NCBI GenBank assembly: GCA_016124235.1
Contig: WGOC01000010.1
Coordinates: forward strand, 124,001-188,000
Direction of reading: 5' to 3'
DNA: 64,000 bases
Source: a bacterium
Lineage (GTDB): Bacteria > Verrucomicrobiota > Verrucomicrobiia > Limisphaerales > RI-55
Position numbers and translations under genes: made by a program. This document shows positions 54,322 through 64,000 of the stretch, piece after piece (position 1 is the stretch's first letter; each line of letters starts with the position of its first letter). A model generated the notes under the pieces. It was given only the letters and a program-made list of their open reading frames with translations. It did no database searches and was not told the origin of the DNA.

Positions 54322-55482
54322 CTACCGATGAAATGACTGCGTGAAGTCGTCGTTCTTGATTTCGACGACTTTCTTTTCGAAGCGCGAGTTCGCGATTAGC
54401 TCGTTCAATTTGGATTCGAACGCGGCGCCGTCCATCGGCATCTGAATCGTTTGATCCATCAGCGAGGAATAAAGCATCACGTTGGCGAGTTCGACGGAGC
54501 CCAGTCCGTCCGCGCCGGGCGCAATTAATGGAGCGCCGTCGAGAATCGCGTCAGCAAAGTTGGCCATTAGGGTTGCGTGCGGTGCCGCGGCATCGGCAAA
54601 GGGGATTTCGACGTTCCAGATTTCGGGCTTGAGGAAACCGACTTTCGACGTTCGGCAATGCTCGATCATGTCCACTTCATTGCGCGTGAATTTGAGCTGG
54701 CTGTTTTCGAGGACGACTTTTCCCTTTGTGCCGGCGATCTCGAATCGATTCGAACCCGGGGCTTCTCCGGACGACGTGATGAAAACGCCGGTCGCGCCGT
54801 TGGCCCATTCGAGGTAGGCGGTCACGTTGTCCTCGACCTCGATGTTGTGATAGCGACCGAGTTGAGCAAAGCTCCTTACCTTGGACGGCATGCCGCAGAG
54901 CCACTGCAGCACGTCGAGATTGTGGAGGCATTGATTCAGCAACACGCCGCCGCCTTCCCCTTTCCACGTTGCGCGCCAGCCGCCGCTTTGGTAGTAGGCT
55001 TCGGTGCGATACCAGTCGGTGATAATCCAGCTCACACGGACGATGTCACCGAGATGGCCTTCCTGAATCAGTTTTTGAATCTTCAGATAACGCGGTTCGG
55101 TGCGGAGTTGGAACATTCCAGCAAAGACCTGCTTCGGATGTTTCTTGGCCGCAGCGATCAATTTCTCCGCGTCGGCCTTGTGGGCGGAAATCGGTTTTTC
55201 AACCATCACGTGTTTGCCGGCCTCAAAGGCGGCGATACCAAGTGAAGTGTGTTGGTAATGCGGCGTCGCGATGATCACCGCGTCGACGTCGGGAGATTGG
55301 ATCAATTCCTCGCCGCTGCCAAATACCTGCAAGCCATTTTCGCGATAGGTTTCGAGCTTGCCCGGGCTGGTGCTGGCGACGGCGACTAGTTCGCAGCGGG
55401 CCGCCTTGCGTTCGAGGAGATACCCGGCGTGGTGTTTGCCGATGTTGCCCATGCCGATGATGCCGATGCGAATCTTGTCCAT
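54322..55482 (-). CDS. Gfo/Idh/MocA family oxidoreductase, cytoplasmic
   Basis: 386 residues with no signal peptide. The N-terminal Rossmann motif is RIGIIGMGNIGKHHAG; the family motif VEKPIS carries the Lys of the catalytic EKP, and a putative catalytic His lies in LLNQCLHNLDVLQWLCG. The C-terminal sheet domain is FEIAGTKGKVVLE. It probably oxidises or isomerises a sugar or inositol-like substrate with NAD(P). Convergent with the AAA ATPase and divergent from a DUF1080 gene, which may be a functional partner. Confidence 0.9.
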   Translation of the reverse strand: MDKIRIGIIGMGNIGKHHAGYLLERKAARCELVAVASTSPGKLETYRENGLQVFGSGEELIQSPDVDAVIIATPHYQHTSLGIAAFEAGKHVMVEKPISAHKADAEKLIAAAKKHPKQVFAGMFQLRTEPRYLKIQKLIQEGHLGDIVRVSWIITDWYRTEAYYQSGGWRATWKGEGGGVLLNQCLHNLDVLQWLCGMPSKVRSFAQLGRYHNIEVEDNVTAYLEWANGATGVFITSSGEAPGSNRFEIAGTKGKVVLENSQLKFTRNEVDMIEHCRTSKVGFLKPEIWNVEIPFADAAAPHATLMANFADAILDGAPLIAPGADGLGSVELANVMLYSSLMDQTIQMPMDGAAFESKLNELIANSRFEKKVVEIKNDDFTQSFHR

Positions 55483-55733
55483 AAATTGTCCGTTGCAGGT
55501 TTGAACGGAACATCATCGGTCGCGTGCGAATTGCGTCGCAAGCAGATTATCCCGATCACCGCGTCCGTTGATTGAACGAAAGCAGCCGTGCCGACTCCAA
55601 ACCAGAGCCGGCCCACAGAACGTTTCCCCGGCCTTGGCGGGTTGTTTATCTAACGCCGAACACAGGCGGCGGCGGCCGAGTTTGAGATTGCGTGGTCGGT
55701 GAAATTCAGCCAGAAACCGGGCTTCTACCTATT

Positions 55734-56789
55734 ATGAAAGCAGTAACCGTATTTTTGTTTAGTTGTTTGCTGGTATCCGCCGCCGTGGCGGCGGATGCGC
55801 GTTACGTCATTGATGATCCTTTCGTGGGCGTTTATTCGGGTCGATTCGTCGCCGGTCCCGGCGGTGGCAAAGCCGAAGCACAAATTCGCAGTTTGGGTAA
55901 CGGCTCTTACGACGGATTTATTGCGTTGAAAACGCCGGTTGACGGTGAGGATCACATCTTCACGATTGCGGTGATTTCACCTTTTCAACCGGGCGCGGAC
56001 CAGAAGGCAAAAATTGGTGGTGCGCATCCCAATACGTTGCAGGCGCACAAGGACAACCCGGACAAACGCCTGAGCTTTCCGGAACTGACATTCCGTGGGG
56101 AAGTCTCCCCCGGCAAGATTTCCGGCGAATTTTCGGGACCGTTTGCGTCCCGCGGCACGTTCACCTATGAGCTTTCGCGCATCGCGCCGCCGCAATCGCC
56201 CACCTTGGACGCGCCAGCGCCAAAAGGTGCCGTTGTGCTGTTTGACGGGAAGGACCTGAGCCAATGGAAGGCGTCGAAATGGAAGATCAACGATGGTGTG
56301 CTCGAAGTCGGTGACGGCAACTTGATCGCCAAGCAATCGTTGACCAATTTCGTGCTGCATCTGGAATTCCGGACGCCGAACATGCCGGAAGCGCGCGGTC
56401 AGGGCCGCGGCAACAGCGGCGTGTATTTGCGATCCGTTTTCGAAGTGCAGGTGCTCGACAGCTTTGGGCTCTTTCCGCTGGCGGACAACGACTGCGGCGG
56501 CATCTACAAGGTCAAAGCTCCGGCCGTCGGCGAAGTTAATGCCTGTCTGCCGCCGGGTGTGTGGCAGACGTATGACATTACGTTTCGTGACGGTGATCAA
56601 AAGAGCGGCCGGGCACCGGTCATCACGGTGGTGCAAAATGGGAAAACCATCGTCGACAACGCCAAGGTGCCGATGGATCTGTTCGTCAACGGCACGGGTG
56701 GTGGCGAAGTGGGCGGCGGTTTTCTGATGCTACAAAACCACGGCAACGCCGTGCAGTATCGTAACATCTGGGCGCAGCCGATCGAGTAA
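55734..56789 (+). CDS. Secreted DUF1080 (3-keto-disaccharide hydrolase-like) protein with extra N-terminal domain
   Basis: 351 residues from the ATG at 55734, with a Sec signal (MKAVTVFLFSCLLVSAAVA). Residues ~25-160 form an additional beta-rich domain (DPFVGVYSGRFVAGPGGGKAEAQIRSLGNGSYDGFI). The DUF1080 domain follows: GAVVLFDGKDLSQWKASKWKINDGVLEVGDGNLIA, NSGVYLRSVFEVQVLDSFG and MLQNHGNAVQYRNIWAQPI. Known relatives hydrolyse 3-keto-glycosides. The neighbouring divergent Gfo/Idh gene could supply the keto-sugar chemistry; this pairing recurs at 0.8-3.8 kb. Confidence 0.88.
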   Translation: MKAVTVFLFSCLLVSAAVAADARYVIDDPFVGVYSGRFVAGPGGGKAEAQIRSLGNGSYDGFIALKTPVDGEDHIFTIAVISPFQPGADQKAKIGGAHPNTLQAHKDNPDKRLSFPELTFRGEVSPGKISGEFSGPFASRGTFTYELSRIAPPQSPTLDAPAPKGAVVLFDGKDLSQWKASKWKINDGVLEVGDGNLIAKQSLTNFVLHLEFRTPNMPEARGQGRGNSGVYLRSVFEVQVLDSFGLFPLADNDCGGIYKVKAPAVGEVNACLPPGVWQTYDITFRDGDQKSGRAPVITVVQNGKTIVDNAKVPMDLFVNGTGGGEVGGGFLMLQNHGNAVQYRNIWAQPIE

Positions 56790-56825
56790 AGTCCGCCCCG
56801 TTGGTTTTGAGCGACGCCCGGTCCG

Positions 56826-58340
56826 CTATTCTTTTTGAGCGGGCTGGGCGTCGATCGGTTTGAGGGTTAACGGATCCCGCAGCGGCACCTCGACCAACGG
56901 CCCTTTGCTCAGGTCGGTGAGCTTTACCGAATGATCCGGGTGACCTTCCAGAATCTCCTTCTTCTGCCCGACCACGAGGATCACGGCGTCGTTTGGCTTG
57001 AGATATTTCTTGGCAACCTTTTGGACATCGTCCTCGGAAATGGCGTCGATCTTACCACGGAATTCCTTCCAATAATCCGGGTCTTTGGCGAATCGCCCGG
57101 TCAATTCGTCATTACCAAAAAGCCCGGCCACGGCGGATTTGCTGGCGAAGTTCTGGGGAAACGTGTCGATGAACGAACGCTTGGACGTATTTAATTCCTC
57201 GTCGCTCACCGGCTGGTCGGCCATGCGTTTCAACTCCTGTTCGATGATCGACGTGGCGTAGGGAACGGTGCGGGATTTCGACTGGAAAACGGCGATGAAT
57301 GGGCCGGGCGCGTAAACCCCCGCCTGAAACGCCGAACCCGCGCTGTAGGCCAGACCTTCGTCCGAGCGAATGCGGTTCATCAATCGAGAGGTGAACCCGC
57401 CGCCGCCGAGAATGTCATTCATCACCAGGCAGGCAAAGTAGTCCGGGTTATCGCGTTGAATGCCGGGCAGCATCAAAGTCACCCGGCCTTGGTTGACGTC
57501 CTTGTCCACCAGGTAAATTCCCGGTTTGGCCATTTCAGGATTGGCGGGCGGTTCTGGCGCTGTCTCCCCGGAGTAAGGCCAATCGGCGATCAGCTTGTTC
57601 AAGCGCGCCGTCATGTCGTCGACATCGAAATCGCCGGCGACCGCGATGATGAAGTTTTTCGGTTGAATCCATTTGTGATGAAACGCAATCAAATCGTCGC
57701 GCGAGATGGAATCGACGGAACTCTTGGTCTCCAGACGGTTGCTCCAGAAATGTTCGCCGAAGGCCAGGAAACGACGCTCGCGCTGTTCAATATCGGCGGA
57801 GTCGTCGTTACGTTGTTTCATTTCGGCGATGATCTGTTCCTTTCGGAGCGCGATTTTGTCCTCCTGAAAACGAGGCTCGGCCAACACTTCACGTAAGATC
57901 GAAAGTCCTTCATCAAGGTCTTTCGAAAGGAGATTGAGATGCGCGTTGCCTTGAAATCCCTGGATGCCGGTGCCGAGTTGAGCAGCCAAAAAATCCATCC
58001 GCTCGTCCAACTCTTCGGCGGTTTTTGATTTCGTGCCGCCGCGCGCCATCAGATAGCCGGTGAGGCTGGCGAGTCCTTCCTTGCCCTTGGGATCGAGGTG
58101 CTCCCCCACGCGGAACATGACATCGATGTCCACCAACGGCAGCGTGCGATCCGGAACGAGATACGCGACGACGCCTCCGTTCAGCACGTGGCGATAATCT
58201 GCCGCCAGCGGCGGCTCAAATTTCAACGGCTCGAACGTCAGCTTCTCGGGACGATTGGGAATGTCTTCCGCGAAAGTCGACGCGGTAAGGCACACCAAAA
58301 TCGATAAAAACGTGATCTGACAAAATGTGCGGCGCTTCAT
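56826..58340 (-). CDS. M16 family peptidase-like protein, non-catalytic subunit
   Basis: 504 residues with a signal peptide (MKRRTFCQITFLSILVCLTAS). It has the M16 fold, but the zinc motif HxxEH is absent: the equivalent position reads GLASLTGYLMARGGT. The substrate-gripping R/Y motif survives (RIRSDEGLAYSAGSAF). This is the usual pattern for the inactive partner of an M16B heterodimer. Its ATG lies 1 nt after the stop of the catalytic partner, so the two are surely co-translated. Confidence 0.9.
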   Translation of the reverse strand: MKRRTFCQITFLSILVCLTASTFAEDIPNRPEKLTFEPLKFEPPLAADYRHVLNGGVVAYLVPDRTLPLVDIDVMFRVGEHLDPKGKEGLASLTGYLMARGGTKSKTAEELDERMDFLAAQLGTGIQGFQGNAHLNLLSKDLDEGLSILREVLAEPRFQEDKIALRKEQIIAEMKQRNDDSADIEQRERRFLAFGEHFWSNRLETKSSVDSISRDDLIAFHHKWIQPKNFIIAVAGDFDVDDMTARLNKLIADWPYSGETAPEPPANPEMAKPGIYLVDKDVNQGRVTLMLPGIQRDNPDYFACLVMNDILGGGGFTSRLMNRIRSDEGLAYSAGSAFQAGVYAPGPFIAVFQSKSRTVPYATSIIEQELKRMADQPVSDEELNTSKRSFIDTFPQNFASKSAVAGLFGNDELTGRFAKDPDYWKEFRGKIDAISEDDVQKVAKKYLKPNDAVILVVGQKKEILEGHPDHSVKLTDLSKGPLVEVPLRDPLTLKPIDAQPAQKE

Positions 58341-58341
58341 G

Positions 58342-60096
58342 TTATTCCTTCCCTCCCAATTCCGTGACCCGGGCCTGAATCTTTTTCATATACGCCTGGA
58401 AAAATGGCTTTTGTTCATCGGGCACCTGGCCTGCCTGGCCTTTCATCTTTTCGAGTGCTTGTTTCAGTTTGCCGGCGTCACTTTCCTGTTTGAGTTTCGC
58501 GGCCAATTGTTTGATCGCGGTTTTTTGGTCGCCGGTTAATCCCGCGAGGTCGGGATCTTCTTCAGTTCCGGTTCCCGGCTTTCGCGTGTAGATGCCGACG
58601 GCGCGGTTGATTTTCGTAAAGTATTTTTGGGCGACGCGTTGAACGTCTTCGGCCGTGACGGCCTGTATTTTGGGTCCGCCATAGTTAATCTCGCGCCAGT
58701 CGCCTTCGCCGTCGTAATTGATCAACTGGTGCAGGATGCTGAAATTGGAATTCAATTTCCGATATTCATAGGCCGCGTACTGGTTCTTGATCTTTTGCAA
58801 TTCCTCGGCCGGCACGAGTTCGTGCTTCAATTTGTCGAGTTCCTGATAGATGCCCTGCTCGACGTCTTCGGGTGTCTTGCCGTCCCGCGCTTCGCCGCCG
58901 ATATTGAAGAGCCCGGCCCACTTCTTCGAATCCTGATAGGCGAAGGTTTCAGTCGCGACTTCGTTGCTGAGGACCAGTCCTTTATACAATCTGCCGGTGC
59001 GGCCCGAGAGCAATTGGGCGAGTACGGCGAGCGGGTAACTGTCAGGATGCTGATACGGAACCGTGTGCCAGTAGATGTCCACCTGCGGGTTGGCCTCCAC
59101 TTCGGCGTTCATCCGCTTCTCGACTTCCTGCGGTACTTCGAGCGTGACCACATCCGGCGGATCCTTTTTGCCTCGGGGAATTCTTCCAAAGTAGCGACGC
59201 GCCATTTTTTCCGCGTCGTCCGATTGAAAATCACCGACCAAAATCAGCGTTATGTTTTGGGGCGAGTAATAGATGGAATAAAAGTTATCCGCCTGGGCCT
59301 TGCTGATCGCCATGACATCAGATGGCCAGCCGATGGTGGGCCAGCTGTAGGTGCTCGATTCCCAGAACATCGCGAGGTGTGCGACCGACGCCTCACCCAG
59401 CGGCGTGCTGTCGTAGCGCATGCGGCGCTCTTCCAAGACGACATCGCGTTCGGCGTAGAATTCACGAAACACCGGATGCCAGAGACGCTCACTTTCCATC
59501 CACATCCAGAGCTCGAGTTTGTTGGCGGGGACGTTGATGAAATAGCCGGTCAAATCGTCAGTCGTGAAGGCGTTCATTCCGGACGCGCCGGCGGTCGTGT
59601 AAATGCGGTCGAATTCATTTTTCACGAGCAACTCGCGCTGGGCATCCACCAGTTTTTTGAATTCCGCCGACAATTCCTTGTAGCGCGGCGTGAACGTATT
59701 GGGGTCCTGCAAATCCTTGATCTTGCCGTGGCGCCACATCTCACGCATGTGCGCTTCCTCCTGGCGCATTTTTTCGCGGACTTCCTCCTGCTTCGCGATG
59801 ATTTCCTGGTCCTTCTCGTAATCCTTGGTGCCGATCGTTGGCGTGCCCTTGAACATCATGTGTTCAAAAAGATGGGCGATGCCGGTGATGCCGGGGCGTT
59901 CGTTTGAACTGCCGACGTGGGCGACCCAGCCGCCGGCGATTGTTGGATTGTCGTGGCGTTCCACCATGAGAAGCCGCATCCCGTTGGCGAGATGCACTTC
60001 CTTGACTGGAACTTGCTGGGAAAATGCGACGGAGGCCGACAACAGAGTGACGAGCCAGAGCGCAAGCCTTGATCGTTTGCAGATGATTGCTGTCAT
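58342..60096 (-). CDS. M16 family zinc metallopeptidase, catalytic subunit
   Basis: 584 residues from the ATG at 60096, with a signal peptide ending near AFS-QQ. The inverted zinc motif is H75-LF-E78-H79 in GIAHLFEHMMFKGT, with the distal ligand Glu in the ERDVVLEERRMR segment. A charged coiled-coil-like insert (KDQEIIAKQEEVREKMRQEEAHMREMW) follows the active site, and the C-terminus carries another Lys/Gln-rich helical region. It degrades small or unfolded peptides, probably in the periplasm, together with the downstream non-catalytic subunit. Confidence 0.92.
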   Translation of the reverse strand: MTAIICKRSRLALWLVTLLSASVAFSQQVPVKEVHLANGMRLLMVERHDNPTIAGGWVAHVGSSNERPGITGIAHLFEHMMFKGTPTIGTKDYEKDQEIIAKQEEVREKMRQEEAHMREMWRHGKIKDLQDPNTFTPRYKELSAEFKKLVDAQRELLVKNEFDRIYTTAGASGMNAFTTDDLTGYFINVPANKLELWMWMESERLWHPVFREFYAERDVVLEERRMRYDSTPLGEASVAHLAMFWESSTYSWPTIGWPSDVMAISKAQADNFYSIYYSPQNITLILVGDFQSDDAEKMARRYFGRIPRGKKDPPDVVTLEVPQEVEKRMNAEVEANPQVDIYWHTVPYQHPDSYPLAVLAQLLSGRTGRLYKGLVLSNEVATETFAYQDSKKWAGLFNIGGEARDGKTPEDVEQGIYQELDKLKHELVPAEELQKIKNQYAAYEYRKLNSNFSILHQLINYDGEGDWREINYGGPKIQAVTAEDVQRVAQKYFTKINRAVGIYTRKPGTGTEEDPDLAGLTGDQKTAIKQLAAKLKQESDAGKLKQALEKMKGQAGQVPDEQKPFFQAYMKKIQARVTELGGKE

Positions 60097-60181
60097 GATG
60101 GACGCACGGTGAGACCACTTTGCCTCCAGCCGGCGTCGTGTCAATCGACAGTATTCGGGGCCAACGGTTCAATCCCGCCGG

Positions 60182-61918
60182 TTAGCCTTCGCTGCCTTCG
60201 GCAATGGAAACCTCCGCGCGGAACAAGTCGTGGAGCGTCACAAGGCCGATGACGCGGCCGTCCTGGCGATCGGTCAGGACCACAACGCCGGTGGTGGATT
60301 CGATCAACAACAGCTGGAGCTGACGAATTGATTCGTTCGGCCGGCAACTCACCGCGGGCTCCAGCTTTGGCGGCCGGTTCTCGCGCAAGGCCTTTTCGGC
60401 CTCGGCACGCGTCAGCACGCCGGCAAGTTTCTTGTCCTGAATCACCGGAAACGCGAGATACGGATGCTGCTTGATCGAAGTTTTGATGGTGTCCAGCGAC
60501 AGGTCCTTGAGCAGGACGGGCTGGAAGTTCGCGATGGCGGAAACCGGCAGCTGTTGCCAGGTCTGCAAATCGCGCGGCGGAATGACGTGCTCGAGCTGGT
60601 GGCCATCCTGTTTGAGCAGTTCTTCGTAGAAGTTTTCCTTGGCCAACTTGCGGCTGATGGCCTGACTGATCAACGTACCGATCATCAGCGGTGGCACCAA
60701 CGCAAATTCGTGTGTCATTTCAAACACGATCAAAATGGACGTGACCGGCGCGCGGACCACGGCACCCATGCAGGCGCTCATGCCGACGACCGCAAGAAAG
60801 ACGCTGTCGTCCAGCTTGATGGGCATCACCAGCCCCACCAGCCCCGCTACTGCAACACCGCACATGCCGCCGAAAAACAGGGTCGGAGAGAAGATGCCAC
60901 CACAACCACCGAAGCCATAGCACGAGATCGTCGCGATCAATTTGGCCACCAACAACACGGCGGCGATTTTCCATTCATAGTGCTCGGTCAGTGCCTTGGT
61001 CAGGTCGATGTAGCCCAGCCCAAAAACGCCGATGCTGCCTTCGCCGGTCATCTGGCGAGTCATGTAGAAAACGCCACAACCAAGCACCCAGGTAATGAAT
61101 CCACCAAACGCCGGGCGCACCCAGTCGGGAACATGCTCGAAACCCTTGCGCACCGCCCGGAGGCGGATGGTGCCATGTTGAAAACACATGCCGGCGAGCG
61201 ATGCCAGTGCCGCGACAATCGGCGTCATTGCGTAGGATATCCAACCAGCGTGCTCGACGCTGCCGAGTGTGAACGCAGGTTGCGGCCCAAGAAAACCGTG
61301 GGCAACCAAGGCGCCGAGAACGGATGCCAGCAGCACGCTGCCGAGATAGCGGCTGTTGAGATCTTGCAGAATCTCCTCCAGCACGAACGTGACGGCCGCC
61401 ACTGGCGTGTTAAACGCGGCTGCCAGACCAGCCGCCGCACCAGAGGCTGCCGCGAGCCTGCGCCGCTGTTTGGATTCACCCGTCCATCCCGCAACGTGGG
61501 AAGCCACACCACCGGCGAGTTGCACGCTGGGACCTTCCCGCCCGAGACTGCAGCCGCCCCCCAGACTGAGGGCACCGGCGACGTACTTCACCCAGACCAC
61601 ACGGAACGGCACGTAACCGAACTCCTTCCAGTACGCCAGCTTGAGTTGGGGAATACCGCTACCAGAGGCGGATTTGCAGAAACTATTCAACAACCAGCCC
61701 ACGATCAGGGAGCACACCATGATCATGATGAACGACTCGATCATGAAGCGCGTCGTGGTCTCGTGCTGGAAACGCGCGTACGTGTAGGCGAAAATCTCCT
61801 GGACCGTATATTGGAACAGAACGGCCGCGCTGCCGGCAACCAGTCCAAAAAGACAGGTGGCGATGATTGCCCGTGTTTGTTTGGGAAGACGTTGGAAGTA
61901 TTGAGCTAACAGTTGCAC
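60182..61918 (-). CDS. ClC-type chloride channel/transporter with CBS domains
   Basis: 578 residues, about ten to twelve membrane segments then two CBS domains. Selectivity-filter motifs are GSGIPQL, GREGPSVQL and GGIFSPTLFFGG. The gating Glu of GREGP and a Glu at the internal proton-pathway position (FVLEEILQ) are both present, which fits H+/Cl- exchange rather than a simple channel. The C-terminal CBS pair (for example VSAIANFQPVLLKDL ... LAGVLTRAEAEKAL and NESIRQLQLLLIESTTGVVVLTDRQDGRVIGLVTLHDL) probably binds adenine nucleotides. Monocistronic, divergent from speA. Confidence 0.93.
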   Translation of the reverse strand: MQLLAQYFQRLPKQTRAIIATCLFGLVAGSAAVLFQYTVQEIFAYTYARFQHETTTRFMIESFIMIMVCSLIVGWLLNSFCKSASGSGIPQLKLAYWKEFGYVPFRVVWVKYVAGALSLGGGCSLGREGPSVQLAGGVASHVAGWTGESKQRRRLAAASGAAAGLAAAFNTPVAAVTFVLEEILQDLNSRYLGSVLLASVLGALVAHGFLGPQPAFTLGSVEHAGWISYAMTPIVAALASLAGMCFQHGTIRLRAVRKGFEHVPDWVRPAFGGFITWVLGCGVFYMTRQMTGEGSIGVFGLGYIDLTKALTEHYEWKIAAVLLVAKLIATISCYGFGGCGGIFSPTLFFGGMCGVAVAGLVGLVMPIKLDDSVFLAVVGMSACMGAVVRAPVTSILIVFEMTHEFALVPPLMIGTLISQAISRKLAKENFYEELLKQDGHQLEHVIPPRDLQTWQQLPVSAIANFQPVLLKDLSLDTIKTSIKQHPYLAFPVIQDKKLAGVLTRAEAEKALRENRPPKLEPAVSCRPNESIRQLQLLLIESTTGVVVLTDRQDGRVIGLVTLHDLFRAEVSIAEGSEG

Positions 61919-62157
61919 TTATCGGGACGGGCATTCTTGGCAAACGCGACTTCATTGCAAGCGGTTCTTTGAAAACTCGCAAATTCCGGTCCGCCCGGGG
62001 CAAAATTTTTTGCGCCGAGTGTTGCCTGACGGATTCAATCGCGGGTTGCATCCTCGAATGACGACCTTCAACGGACGCACGCCGGCCAAAAAACTTCACG
62101 CGTTTATTGAATTCCGAAGTCCCCTCCGTATAGTGCGCTCGTTTCTGCTGCAGCAAC

Positions 62158-64000
62158 ATGAATGAAACCGATGGCGCAACTGCCTGGTCCGTCCAGGACT
62201 CGCGCAACCTCTATAACATCAATCGTTGGGGTGCGAAGTATTTCGATATCAACGAGGCTGGCCATGTCGTCGTCATGCCTTTGCAGGAAGCCGGTGCGGC
62301 GGTCGATTTGACGGACGTCGTCGAGGAAGCGCGTGGCCGCGGTCTCAAGTTTCCCCTGCTCGTTCGGTTTCAGGATATTCTCCGTCACCGCGTCGAAGCG
62401 CTGAACAATGCCTTTCGTCAGGCGATCAAGGAGTTTGAATATCGCGGCCGCTATCGGGGCGTGTTTCCGATCAAGGTGAACCAGCTCCGCGAGGTCGTGG
62501 AGGAAATTCTGGATGCCGGCAAGGCGTTTGACTTTGGCCTCGAAGTGGGCAGCAAACCCGAATTGTTTGCCGGTCTCTCCCTGCAAGACGAGCGCGACGG
62601 CCTGATCATTTGCAACGGCTACAAGGACTGCGATTTCATCCGGATGGCGTTGCTCGGCGTGAAGCTCGGCAAGAAGGTGATCATGGTGGTCGAGAAGCTC
62701 GAGGAGCTGCGGCAAATCATCCAGGTTTCGAAAACGTTCGGTGTCGAACCGTTGATCGGCATTCGTTGCCGGTTGCTCAGCAAGGGAGCCGGAAAGTGGG
62801 CGGAAAGCGGTGGCGAAAATGCGAAGTTCGGCTTGAGCACGATCGAGCTGCTCGCCGCGATCGAGTTGTTGCGTTCCGAAAATCTGACGCAGAGTTTCAA
62901 GCTGCTGCATTTCCACATCGGCTCACAGGTACCGGATATCCTGACGGTCAAGAAAGCCGTGCAGGAAGCCGCGCGTTTCTATTCCAAGCTCCACAAGATG
63001 GGATTCCAGATCGAGTTCGTGGACGTTGGCGGCGGCCTGGGTGTCGATTACGACGGCAGCCGGTCGGCGTTCGACAGTTCGACAAATTACACGCTCCAGG
63101 AATACGCGAACGACATCATTTACTATCTCGGCAATGTCTGCGACGCGGAAGGAGTGCCGCATCCGAATGTCGTCAGCGAGAGCGGTCGCGCGTTGGTGGC
63201 GCATCACAGCGTTCTGCTCGTCGAGGTGTTTGGCTCGATTGAAAAACTGCGTTGCGCGGACCAGCTGACATTCGGCGAAAAGGAACACCCATTGATCGTT
63301 GAATTGCTCGAGATTCGCAACAATCTCGACCGGTTGAACAAACTGGAGGCGTATCACGATGCGCTGGAGCATCGGGAAGATTCGCACAACATGTTTACGC
63401 TCGGCATGCTGGATCTGCCGGAGAAAGCGAAGATCGAGGGCCTTTACTGGGAGATCGCCAAAAAGGTCGTCGAAAGCTTTCGCGGGCAGCCTTACGTGCC
63501 TGAGGAAATCCGCTTGTTGGAAGACAGCCTGGGCGACCAGTATCTTTGCAACTTTTCGGTCTTTCAATCGCTGCTGGATCACTGGGCGCTCGGACAATTG
63601 TTTCCCATCATGCCCGTTTCGCGTCTCAACGAAAAGCCGGAGCGCGAAGGCACGCTGGTCGATATCACCTGTGATTCCGACGGCCAGATCAACAAATTCA
63701 TCGACCTGCATGACGTGCGCGACACCTTGCCGCTGCACGCGATTCGACCCGGCAACAACGGTGGTGGAATCGAGCCGTATCATTTGGGTTTCTTTCTCAT
63801 GGGCGCCTATCAGGACATCATGGGGGATCTGCACAATCTGTTTGGCCGCGTGAATGAACTCCATGTGTTTCTCGATCCCGACGAGCCGACCGGTTACTAC
63901 GTCGAAGAAGTGATCGAAGGGACGACGATCGCGCAGGCGCTCACCTCGGTGCAGTACGATGAAAATGAGCTGAAGCGCCGGATGAAAGGGCAGATCGACG
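62158..64000 (+). CDS. speA: Biosynthetic arginine decarboxylase, 3' truncated by the window edge
   Basis: At least 614 residues are visible and the frame is still open at the last base. The PLP lysine is K106 in GVFPIKVNQLREVV. Fold III decarboxylase motifs follow: LHFHIGSQVPDI, EFVDVGGGLGVDYDGS, VVSESGRALVAHHSVL, and later HAIRPGNNGGGIEPYHLGFFLMGAYQDIMGDLHNLFG. It converts arginine to agmatine, the first step of the plant-type putrescine/spermidine route. The ATG at 62158 overlaps a shifted ATG at 62162, but only the first is in frame. The upstream gap contains GCAAAA-TT-TTTTGC (62000-62013), a possible regulatory palindrome. Confidence 0.95.
   Translation, partial: MNETDGATAWSVQDSRNLYNINRWGAKYFDINEAGHVVVMPLQEAGAAVDLTDVVEEARGRGLKFPLLVRFQDILRHRVEALNNAFRQAIKEFEYRGRYRGVFPIKVNQLREVVEEILDAGKAFDFGLEVGSKPELFAGLSLQDERDGLIICNGYKDCDFIRMALLGVKLGKKVIMVVEKLEELRQIIQVSKTFGVEPLIGIRCRLLSKGAGKWAESGGENAKFGLSTIELLAAIELLRSENLTQSFKLLHFHIGSQVPDILTVKKAVQEAARFYSKLHKMGFQIEFVDVGGGLGVDYDGSRSAFDSSTNYTLQEYANDIIYYLGNVCDAEGVPHPNVVSESGRALVAHHSVLLVEVFGSIEKLRCADQLTFGEKEHPLIVELLEIRNNLDRLNKLEAYHDALEHREDSHNMFTLGMLDLPEKAKIEGLYWEIAKKVVESFRGQPYVPEEIRLLEDSLGDQYLCNFSVFQSLLDHWALGQLFPIMPVSRLNEKPEREGTLVDITCDSDGQINKFIDLHDVRDTLPLHAIRPGNNGGGIEPYHLGFFLMGAYQDIMGDLHNLFGRVNELHVFLDPDEPTGYYVEEVIEGTTIAQALTSVQYDENELKRRMKGQID

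Overview
The window is chromosomal DNA from a free-living, moderately GC-rich heterotroph, most likely a soil or sediment member of Verrucomicrobiota (Pedosphaera/Limisphaera side). This is inferred from gene families that co-occur there and in Planctomycetes: a cytochrome-bearing DUF1549/DUF1553 protein next to DUF1501, two DUF1080 proteins, two Gfo/Idh/MocA oxidoreductases, XylR-type sugar regulators, a Ser/Thr kinase coupled to an ECF sigma factor, and a GxxExxY protein. No rRNA, tRNA, prophage or CRISPR array was seen.

Layout. 1-7 kb: a truncated DUF4097 repeat protein, then a sugar operon on the minus strand (DUF1080 lipoprotein, NagB-like isomerase, Tat-exported Gfo/Idh enzyme) diverging from its probable XylR-type regulator, a small secreted Pro/Val-rich protein and a ROK kinase. 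7.4-10.2 kb: a three-gene operon (secretin-N-like protein, ECF sigma factor, membrane protein) bracketed by two direct copies of a ~250-bp nested-hairpin element. 10.3-12.7 kb: a TRIC-family channel and two tandem DUF3298-like paralogues. 12.7-19.5 kb: amino-acid catabolism, with kbl and tdh (threonine to glycine) split by a GxxExxY cassette, a cupin-XRE regulator and a PutA-type proline/P5C dehydrogenase. 19.6-34.2 kb: a giant secreted ankyrin protein, a MOSC protein, an RluA-type pseudouridine synthase, lspA, a sugar isomerase-like protein, a sialidase-like propeller, a Ycf46-like AAA ATPase, fumC, a class C beta-lactamase-like hydrolase and an orphan sugar-binding lipoprotein. 34.4-48.7 kb: the DUF1553/DUF1501 pair, a GH16-like lipoprotein, a YdjM-like membrane protein, a PQQ-type sugar dehydrogenase, and a 1778-residue kinase/beta-helix receptor overlapping its sigma factor. 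48.9-64 kb: a YncE/phosphoesterase fusion, trpB, Uma2, a small AAA ATPase, a second Gfo/Idh and DUF1080, an M16 peptidase pair, a ClC protein with CBS domains, and a 3'-truncated speA.

The most distinctive signal is a dispersed family of short GC-rich hairpins, typically 8-10 bp stems with 3-nt loops, often arranged as facing pairs with GTAGGACAGGCA / TGCCTGTCCTAC ends. They lie between genes (7.4, 9.9, 10.16 and 51.6 kb) and also in frame inside two enzyme genes (the ROK kinase and, at two places, putA), where they encode extra protein segments. They resemble REP/REPIN elements in architecture and Rickettsia palindromic elements in their in-gene insertions. No matching transposase lies in the window.
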